Below are positions 54,516 through 64,000 of a stretch of 64,000 nucleotides of DNA, one piece after another. The DNA is from Stichopus chloronotus (lineage: Eukaryota > Echinodermata > Holothuroidea > Aspidochirotida > Stichopodidae), in the NCBI GenBank assembly GCA_021234535.1, contig CM037843.1, forward strand, positions 6,342,820-6,406,819, written 5' to 3'. The position numbers and the translations under genes were made by a program. How positions within the stretch are numbered: the stretch's first letter is position 1; the number at the start of each line of letters is the position of its first letter. The notes beneath the pieces are model-generated. The model was not told the DNA's origin and ran no database searches. It worked only from the letters and a program-made list of their open reading frames with translations.

Positions 54516-57500
54516 CGGACGACGTATACACTGAGACCGAATTGCAATATATTCCTGTGAGCAAACCAGAGACGAAACAAAACTGAAAGATCCACGAGAG
54601 TCGGGTTCATTTCAACTGCACGATAATAATTGCAGAACATATGCTTTCTTCAAAATCTTGATTATGATGGAAACATTTGCACTTGGAATGTGACTAGCAG
54701 CTGAACCAATGCTTTCTATTCTACGTGCACAATATCAAATAAATTCATGTTACTAATATTTGTTTTTTTATAAATCAATGCAATTTCACTTTATCAAGTG
54801 TCACCCGTGTTAGAGGTTGAGTTTATTATCATCAATTTTGTTTTCTTCCGCATAAAATATACGAAACGCGTAATAGAGGTTTAAAGAATCTCTACTGCAT
54901 TATGACGTCACGTGGTGATCTTATTTTATGACGTGCATCGATCATTTTGACGACTTTCATTATCTACTTCTACACTTCATTGTGAACTGGTACACATTTT
55001 AGAACAAATACATATTTTTTCAGTAATATTTAAGTAAGAAAATCCAATATGGTAACCAACTGTTCTTAATTGATTCAAATGGCTACAAAGGAAAACTATA
55101 AAACTGGCTTATGAAAATAAGTAAGTGGTGATATCTTCAACAAAACTCGTATTGTAATAGTATGTTTAAAAGATGAAGTCATATACTCCACTTAACATGT
55201 GAGAAAGTTTATTATATGGTCATGCATTTGGGAAAAGTTGCACTTCATTGTACTGAAATTGTTACAATATTGCCAAACATAATATCAGGTGTTATGTAGG
55301 ATATGTGAAGGTAATGTATTTAATTTGAAATGTAGGAAGAGATGTTATTTTGGTTGTTACATATTTTGTATTCTCATGGGCTGTTCAATAAGTAACATGG
55401 AACAATGTGATCAAAAAGTTTTTATTCAATTTGACAAATATGGATATTATTGATTATATATTATTATATATTGATTACAATCCACGGTTTAGGATATTCA
55501 TTTGTTTTTTTTTCTAATTTCTAATTTTGTTCAAGTGCTTGGTCCCAAAACTTATTTTTTTTTTAGGGTTGAGAAAAGGACAATTTCATTTTATTCTGTG
55601 AAGGTTTTGGCAAGATGTCATCAGTAAGTGTAGAAATTCATGAGTGTTTCAAGTACATTAATCAAGCAAAGTACTCTCTTACCGATGCCCAAAACCTTTA
55701 ATGAGTCTCTCGGACATCACAGCCCGTTTTGTGATCACTTACAGTTGCACCCTTGTTGAGTTGATTTGACTTGATAAAGCATTCTATGATATCATTCGAT
55801 CTTAAATCGTGATTCTGTATTCCATATACTTATATGTATTCAGCTACATGAAATCGATCGTAAAAATGCAGAATTTTGTCTGACATGTAAATCATATGCA
55901 AGACGTTACATCCATTACATACTCTTAATGGTTGGTTATTGAACATTAAGTCTCTCAACTTACACTTTATAGTAAACATCGAATGTGATCGGGGATGTCT
56001 GCCTACATTTGAAAGTGGGGGGGGGGGGGGGCGGCTTCATTCCAATTCCCCCCCAAAAAAAATTTAGAGGTATGCAAAAAAGAAGAAATGTTGTGAACAA
56101 ACATTTTGATACGAGTAATTGTGAAAAAGCCTATAAAGTTGATATTCCTTAAATCCGTTAATCGACTTAATTTAAATTTAGTGGTAGTGGACCGCCTGTA
56201 AAGAGCATATAGAGATGGTTTCTCTGTTGGAAGTTTAAGTCAAAGATTAACTAGGATAAGGAGCTATTCAGAATACATTTTCAGAAGTTCTCAAGATTCA
56301 GCTTGTTTCGACCTTTTCGAAAACGTCAGTCAAGTCAGTCAAGTCAGTCATCATTCCTGGTCAAACAAAGCAAAGGTGCGAGACTGGGGTTCCTCTCAAA
56401 ATAAGAAAAAAAAATTCTCAGAAAGTTTTAAAAAAGGCATAAAGAGCTCGATTTTCAAGGCATAGAGAATGATGGATGATGGACTATCTTGCATCTTTTC
56501 AACATTTGTTTCGCAACAGAGAGGACAGAATTGGTGGGAAAGGGGTAGGGCTTACGACTTTGTCATCCTCAATTACCCGGGTAAAGTCTACGAATGAATA
56601 TTTCACCACATAAGATGAAAAAATTACAGTCATTACTTACAAAACAGGACGTCCTGGGGATAAATTCAATTCAAATCTACCACTACATGTAGCATCATTT
56701 TGCAAATAGCTCTCCCTATGCAAGCAACACTTTCTGAAAGGTAAAACAAAGTTTTGTTTGTAAAAAAAACAATGTTTAATTCAAATGGTGTTTAGAATGA
56801 TGTCAAGAAATCAAAGCGATGATGAGACGTCTCTCCCACTATTGTTCCACTGGTAAAAAAAAATATCACATCAGGGACCGAGTAGGGGCCTCCTGATGGG
56901 TTGGTGTGTGTGTGTGTGTGTGTGCGTGTGTGTGTGTGTGCATATGCGGAGGAGGATGGCTTAGTAGGTCACGGTCGCTGGCGAGAGCAAGAGACTCGCA
57001 CGTCCTACCTCCCTCATGGAGAGCTCGCAACTGCCACAGCTGCCCGGAAATTTCATCCCTGAGAGGAGGTCTGTCAGGAAGCCCGGAGCCCGCCCTCTCT
57101 GTGGCAAGGTAATCACATGCTACATATACCAATTGAGAAAAGGGGAATTCAAGAGACTTTCTTACCGGGATTGTTCTCGTGTCCCGAAAGGGCAATGAGT
57201 GCAGTATGTACTCTGTGTGTGTGAGTGTGTGCGTGTGTGGGTTAGTGGGTGGGCTGGGGGTGAAAGGCTAGAGGGGCACCCATCATCATCACTTGCATGC
57301 TAGCTAGAATTGTGGGAGTACAGTTATCGGCTGGCGCAGAGCATACAATATATTTTGTAACAAAAATTACTCACAGGTCCCGGTAATTAGCCTTCCCAAG
57401 CTCCCTTATACTTTTCTGCGCCCCCAGAAGCTGTAGGGAGCACCGACCTCCCAGCCATGCCATCACAGGATCATATGTTAGACAAGTTCAACTCATTTTG

Positions 57501-57519
57501 ATATAACTGGCGTAAAGCC
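54516..57519. other. No gene seen downstream of XDH
   Basis: AT-rich, with TGACGTCACGTG at 54903-54914, a 15-base poly-G at about 56017, and GT repeats at 56903-56940 and 57210-57240. Open frames across the GT repeats are artefacts. Confidence 0.4.
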
Positions 57520-58146
57520 CGGGTCACACTAGTGCGAGTCAATACGCAATTCAATTTTTCAACTGAATTTGCACAACTTGGATTGCCGTTTATATTAATG
57601 AATGCAAAATACAAACTACAAAATCAATTTGCCTATTTCAAAACAACCAGGATTGAGAAAAATTGTGACCCTGTTTTGTTTTGAACAACTTTTAAGATCA
57701 ACTGCATTGCACTAATTTAGTTGAAAGTTGAATCGCCCATCTATATCAGCTCCATGTAATACAGACATCAGTTAACTTTGAACTTACTCAAGCGTAAAGC
57801 AAAAAAGTACGCCGACAGTTCCTCAAACAAAGATGTAAGGAATTCGATTTGATGCACTGAATAGCCGATACCCCAACTTCCATCCTTACTTCAATTGGCT
57901 TTCAACAAAAACACCACCTTGGCTACGTCCCTCTCTTTGACAAAGAATATAAAATAAAATCCTGGCTTAGCTGATAACAAAGACATCAACTGAAAGGAAC
58001 AAACGTGGCAGATTGTGCTGGAGTGCCGAAAAAAATTCTCCCAAAATGATTGTGATCGTTGAGTGAAATAAGAACGTTTGCAAATAGGTTTGGAAAGAAC
58101 TAAGACATTACATCAAAACTGAAAACACGTTTTTCCAACAAGCAAA
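57520..58146. repeat. Probable dispersed repeat starting AAAGCCCGGGTCACACT
   Basis: The word AAAGCCCGGG(T/A)CACACT also occurs at about 14378 inside the composite element. The stretch that follows is AT-rich with no open frame. The right limit is unclear. Confidence 0.35.
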
Positions 58147-58720
58147 ATGGCTCAGTGGCTTAAGCAGCCGTTTGGTGTGAAGTCCTGTATGAGTTCGCAC
58201 CCATCTGCTCAAAGGGGAGAGCATTACCTCTTTTTCTTTCAGTGTATTCTTCACCGTGTAGTACAAGTATTATTTCGAACCATTGATAGATCAGCTGACG
58301 TGGTGACCATGCGCTTAAGGGGCGGATGAAAGACTCCTGCTCTGCTGGTTGTGTAAGTCGTGCTAGGGTTCAAGGCACATTCGGGCTACAATGGTCCGGT
58401 GGTGGTATGGTACTTTTTGTGGCCTAGGATCCCGTGCCATGTCTCCCTTGACGTCGTAAAAGAACCCGGAAGGATACGAGGAGGGTCGGTCAGAGGTCGA
58501 CCAGAAGCGTACTAGGTGGCTTGAGGTGAATCCATGCAACTCGGCCAGAGGGTTGAAAGATTCTTTGCGACCGGCATGTGTGCAGCCCATGGTCCACTGA
58601 ATATGTGACTCAATGAGACGTGTTCTTCTAAAAATGCACCTACGGATGCTTATAAAGACCGTCTCACATTTTAGAAGCTTACTGATTTTTGCGTATTCGA
58701 ATACCGCCATCTATATTGCG
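58147..58720. mobile_element. Candidate tRNA-derived SINE
   Basis: TGGCTCAGTGG fits a pol III A box, and GAGTTCGCACC about 40 bases downstream fits a B box at most positions. Both lie at the left edge of a GC-richer block that differs in composition from its surroundings. No poly-A or repeated tail was identified, and no second copy is in this window. Confidence 0.4.
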
Positions 58721-61242
58721 TTAGCTTCTGTAATGCATTATCTAAAGGGAGACCAAAGGTCTGATTATGATACCAATTATCTTCTTTATTATATTATAAA
58801 TGTCACCAATGTGATTAATTCTCACTCGTTTCCAGTCTAGAAAATGTTTGAAGTAAAAGATCTGTTTCTCTCGTCTGCCATATTCAAAAGTAGTTAATTA
58901 ATATTGTGGAAATTCAAGTAACTCATATTTTAACTAATTGCCTGACAAAATTGCATCAATAAACTCAGACGAAAGGTGAGAAAAGTTGAGACAATTGATG
59001 AAATTATAGTTATAACAGTGATTATGTGAACATTTTCCACATTAAACATTCGAGACCACCGAGGAAGAAATATGTAACAACCATTATGTTAACACAAGCA
59101 GCTCAAGAGTGATTAAAAACACTAAAGGAAAGATAAATTACTTCCCCTTCCTTTTCCCTAACAAAAAGGAAAGATCACATTTACAAACAAGAGCTTGTGG
59201 ATCTATATCGATACAAAACTGAGCTATAGCAGAAAAGTAAGTAACAGTGTTCTTAACTCACAGTCAGCTGTCCATAGGCTAAGATAAAGTCACCATTATT
59301 ATAACAATACCATCATTGAACCAAGGAAAAGAATAAAGAGTTACTCAAGCTGTAACCGCTTAACTACATGAGTGAGCGTTTATCACTTTTCAGTGCTCAC
59401 TTTCAAGGAGTACCTCTTTTATGCAAGTGACACCGTTTTGGAATTCCATTTGCAAATAGTTTCACGGACTATTACGTAATACTTATGGACCTAATAAAGT
59501 GTTTGGGAATGTACGAAGATACAAGCGTAAAATTTTTCTACTTTGAGAATGCCATTTGTTTAGCCGTAGTAGTTCCATGGTTAGAGATTTCATGATACAT
59601 TCATTAAAACCGATAAGGCGATTGAAACAAGACAGCAATCTTCAACTGTAATCTAAACTCTTTTTCCCTTATTCAAATGTGTACATTGTAGTAATGACTC
59701 AATGGCATGGCAGCAGTGTACGGTGGATGTATCGGACTTTCTTGGTGAGATCATGAAGTTTCATAGTAGCTCGATGGGGGGATTTTGTGAACGCATTTTA
59801 TGCTTCTACAGTCAATATGCCATCAGGCAAGGAAGAAAAACTACAAGCTTTGGAGGAAACATTCATATATGATGATTGGATATATTTTATTGATGAGAAA
59901 ATAAAACAATGTAAGTTACATCGAGTCTGCCTTTTTGAAAATAGATTTAATTTCTCTTCCATCAATGGAAAAATGTTAGCGACTTCAAAATTGTGCTACA
60001 ACAGCGTTGTTTCCTTTGTCAAGAAATATTCAGTGTCATTGTGTTAAGTCATTTGGCATGAGTAACATTTCGTAGTACTGGACATAAAGGTTTGTTTAAA
60101 GCAACCCCAAACATTCAATTTACTTCTTACCTTTTATGACGGTACAAAGAGTGAAAAACATTGATATGTGATATATTAGTATAGATATATAGACATTTTT
60201 TGTCCTGTTAAATTTTATTTAAACATTTAGTAAGTGTGATAAGTAAACATCTGTATTTGACAGTGTCTTCGGTTGCTGCATCTTTTTCAGTGAAGGAAAT
60301 ATTAAATATAACATAATACCCAATACATCAACTCCAAAACTCTGTTCGACAACATTGTTCATTTCAAACCTTTTCTTTGGTAGTGTATGACGTCTTTAAA
60401 CATATTTCGTAAACACGGTCTTCACTAGTAACTTTCATCAATGTGAATGAAACGTAATGTCACACAAAGCTCATACATAAATGTAAAAAATGTTATAAAA
60501 TTATGTAATATCATTTCTAATCATGACAATTGCATGTTTGCTGACCGTCATTGATATTTAGATTTTCATCCGTTTGTATCTTTAACAACAACAACGAGAC
60601 TGTTCTTTGCCTGTTGTTTTTAATCAATCAAAAACAATAGGACATTTGAAAGTAGCTGTATTGTATTGGAAAGTAATTTTATATTTTATTCAAATTAAAG
60701 CATGAGAGGATATAATAATTAGATGTAAAACACTTCCTCCTCCGAAAACTTCACTGATTCGATCAGAAAATCATTTAAGCTCTCATAATTCTCATATCCC
60801 TTACCAAGTAGGCAGTCCTTCAAACTGTAGATCATACAAAAACAAATGTCATTTCTCAGGATTCATCAACAAATTAAACAGTCACAAGCAATCATCAAAT
60901 TGTCAGATTCCAACCTTAATCTGATATGTGACAAGATTGCCTCCTTTTATCATAGAAAAAGTAAGAGAACAGACAATGAATTGTGTTTAGTTGATAATCA
61001 ACAATCATATGAAACCGGTAGAAGAATCGTACCCAGTTAAAACAAAAACAAAACAATTTTAAAGAACAACATGCATGACTTTATATCAGATCATTATAAA
61101 TTAATTGTTCAAAAGTTCCACACTAGTTTTTAGCCTTAAAAGACCAACAACATCAAACATCGCTTTTTCTCGTGTGTAGATATTTGTATAAAATATTAGT
61201 TTGCATGAATATTTTAATGATTTCTGGTTTGGATAATTTTGT
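58721..61242. other. No gene seen
   Basis: AT-rich sequence. The longest open frames (86 codons at 59787, 64 at 60846) show no recognisable domain or splice-linked homology. Confidence 0.4.
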
Positions 61243-61424
61243 TGATGAACTTATCACCCCAGACAGTTTCAATTCTCCCAACCACTTACGTCTAGTTTCT
61301 CCCACAGCCTGTCTAAAATTCCTCCACATGTGCAATCAAAACAATGGATCTCTGTGCATGCTGTGTAATATGAGCTACTCTGCATCTTTCTAATTTCAGT
61401 CTAAGAATAGAAGCAGTTGATAAT
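61243..61424. mobile_element. MITE family B, copy 3 (shorter)
   Basis: Shares ACTTATCACCCCAGACAG, TCTCCCAACCACTTACGTC, AATCAAAACAATGGATC and TGAGCTACTCTGCATCTTTC with the copies at 9113 and 52466, and ends CAGTTGATAATTCCCC. It lacks the TTTTGCTTTCCGGAA segment, so it is internally deleted. Confidence 0.65.
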
Positions 61425-61436
61425 TCCCCAAAACAA

Positions 61437-64000
61437 AAAGGGCTTACTGTCTTTAAGTTTTAATGACGATATAGAGAAACTGATGAATTTTTCGAATATT
61501 ACTAATACCGTTTACATTTTGTAAATAAAAAGGTCCTTCATCAAAACGAACTAATGTATGCAGTTGAAATGGCCTCTTATGTTAGAAGGCTGAAATCTAT
61601 TTATACTTATACATTTTTGAGATTCTGATGGGAAAGGAGTGCCAGCGTATGGAAGGTTTCGGCACCTTCACCAATTACTAAAACATTTGAGAACATCTCA
61701 TTTTTATTAAACGTCATTAACATTTGGCATAACCAAACCATCGTATTTACTTGTTGGTAGCCCAAGGTCCGCCATCAACATGAAATGATATGTGGATAGC
61801 AACCTCATCTCATTTTAGAAGAAAACGATTTAAGTTGACATATTTTGAGATTCTGAAGGAAGAGGACGGCAACGTATGGAGAGGTTTCCGGCATCCTTAC
61901 CAAGTCAAAAACCGTTCGAAAACGCATCTGATTTTACATGAAAACAAGTAGTTTTTGACGGATTCTACAAGGTAGGGCTCTACTCAAATTTTGCATATAC
62001 CCAAACAATTACTTCCTGACAATTATTACAAAAAGTAAAAAAAATAGTAAATTATTGGTAGATAGTTTGTAAACGATGTTTATAAAAGCAACAGTATATA
62101 AACAATGTTGAGGTTAATTCTGACATTTTTATCGTGTCTATGACATAATGAGTTAAGTGTTAAGATGTTCATGAATTTTTTACACATATGCCACAGCCAT
62201 TTTACAACATTACAAATAGCAAGCTGAAGTTACAACATTTGGAAAAGTGGTCAATTTAGGCCTTAGACTGAGATTTTGATGAGGCTTAGCCTTAAAGTTT
62301 AAATTAAATAGAGCGAATCTGAAGACTTTTTCGAACATTACCAATATCTTTTATATTCAATAAATCAAGATCCTCCATCAAAATGAAATACTGTGCAGGT
62401 TAAAACGTTCTCTGATTTAGAAGCAAACCATTTTAATTTACATATTTTGGGATTCTGAACGAGAACGAAGGTGAAAGAGAAATTACTCAAGTTTCCGACA
62501 TCCTCAACAAGTAAAAAAAAAAATTGAAAACGGATGTGACTTCACAAGAAAACAAAGAGATTTGTCTCATCTTACAAAAAAACAAATCTCATACTTAAGT
62601 TTGAAAAATTCTAAAGAGATTGTTTGTACAATGTTTCAATACAAAAATAACCAAAGGTACATTATTGTAGACCAAACGACGTCAGGCTTAATTTTTCGAA
62701 TTTATCATGCTTATGACGTAATAAACTAAGTTTAAGATATTTAAATTTCTTTCGTAGCTGCTAAATGCTCATTTCTCAATCTTTCAAATACAAAGTTAAC
62801 CATTTCTAGAAGTTGTCACATTTGGCATTAATCTTTATAAACTATCTGATTTCACTTAAAAATATTTAGTTTTAAAGGCCTCATATGAGACACCGCTCTT
62901 ACTGAAAAAGTGGAAACTCCAGAGAGATTTTTACGATTGTTCACAATAAAAAGGAAAAAAAGGACAATATTGTTAGTTAAACAATATTAAGGCTTATTCT
63001 TCGATTTTATCACGTTGGGGCTTATATTTGGATTTTATCATGTTTATGACGTAATAAACTGAGTTTAAATTTTTAAACTTCTTTCATACATTCAAAAGGT
63101 TCATTTCTTAACCTACCAAATACAAAGATAAAGTTAGAAGACATTTGGAAAAGTAGTCAATTTTTGGCATAAATCTGATATTTTGATAAGGCTATAGCCT
63201 TACGTTTTAATTAAAATAGAGAGAAATTGAGAAATTTTTCGAACATTACCAATGTGTTACATGTTCGGTAAATCGAGATCCTCTATGGATATCAAGCACT
63301 ATGCAGACAGAAACTTTCTATAATTTTTAAACAAAACCTTTAATTTCCTTATTTTTAACATTATGAATGAAGACGAAGGCGATGTATGGAGGTTACCGAC
63401 ATCCTTACCAGAATGACACACATTTAAGTGCTATATGACTTTACTTAAAAAATACATAAATTTTTATTGGTTCTTACGAGGAAGCGCTCTCTCTGAAAGG
63501 TGAAAACTCCGGAGACATTGGTATTTTACTATGGTTCACCCTTAAAAGGAGAAAAAGTATAATTTTGGTAGAAGAAAAAAATGTTGGGGCTTATATTTGG
63601 ATTTTATCATGTTTATGATGTAATAAACTGAGTTTAAGATCTTTAAACTTCTTTCATACATTCGGAATGCTCATTTCTCAACCTATCAAATACAAAGATA
63701 AAGTTAGAAGACATTTGGAAAAGTAGTCAATTTTGGCATAAATCTGATATTTTGATAAGGCTACAGCCTTACGTTTTAATTAAAATAGAGAGAAATTGAG
63801 AAATTTTTCGAACATTACCAATGTGCTACATGTTCGGTAAATCGAGATCCTCTATAGATATGAAGCACTATGCAGATAGAATCTTTCTATAATTTTTGAA
63901 GAAAACCTTTAAATTTACTTATTTTTTACATCATGAACGAAGATGAATTCGATGTAAGGAGGTTAAGGACATCCTTATCAGAATGACACACATTTAAAAA
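61437..64000. repeat. Satellite with 569-570 bp period, running off the window
   Basis: CTTATATTTGGATTTTATCA falls at 63021 and 63590 (569 apart), with related positions near 62680 and 62110. The interval 62680-63020 is only about 340, so that unit has an internal deletion. ATTTTTCGAA(C/T)ATTAC and ATCGAGATCCTC words recur in each unit. The last two units are the most alike. The array continues past 64000. Confidence 0.85.

Noticed and set aside
56866..57195. Open frames over His/Thr or Val/Cys repeats
   Set aside because: Generated by GT/CA dinucleotide repeats.

Overview
The window is intron-rich, AT-leaning animal DNA. It has long introns with GT-AG junctions, many simple repeats, poly-G runs and dense mobile-element debris. 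I see no bacterial gene layout. The style of the dispersed repeats suggests a marine invertebrate deuterostome, perhaps an echinoderm such as a sea cucumber. That organism call is an inference with low confidence.

The one recognisable host gene is a xanthine dehydrogenase (XDH) family gene on the + strand. I could place 31 coding exons between 24238 and 53968. Every junction is GT-AG and the codon phase carries through all of them, ending in a stop codon. The product has the family order: two 2Fe-2S domains, an FAD domain and a molybdopterin domain. The placed exons give about 1,327 residues, and only the short first coding exon (start Met and the first beta-strand) was not found. Three things are odd. 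The active-site Arg (bovine 880) aligns with Val while Glu802 is kept. One of the Cys residues behind the mammalian dehydrogenase-to-oxidase switch is Arg. Exon 20 is 223 bases long and carries one base too many, so its reading frame breaks at about 40598.

The left 24 kb holds no host gene I can recognise. It contains arrays of a 144-145 bp unit built around head-to-tail AGGTCA half-sites (1615-2658, 7340-7710, 15845-16905; further copies at 30230-31160), two TTAA-bounded MITE families, and a decayed LINE (about 13251-19059). The LINE is broken by a hAT-type element with an 8-bp target duplication and by one of the 145-bp arrays.

The XDH introns hold further mobile elements and tandem repeats: an L2/CR1-like LINE tail, a second TTAA MITE, a perfect-armed foldback hairpin, a 39-bp minisatellite, a cluster of near-palindromes and several AT/TACA/ATT microsatellites. 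Downstream of XDH (54-61 kb) I see only repeats and unassigned sequence. The right edge (about 61437-64000) enters a satellite with a 569-570 bp period that runs off the window.
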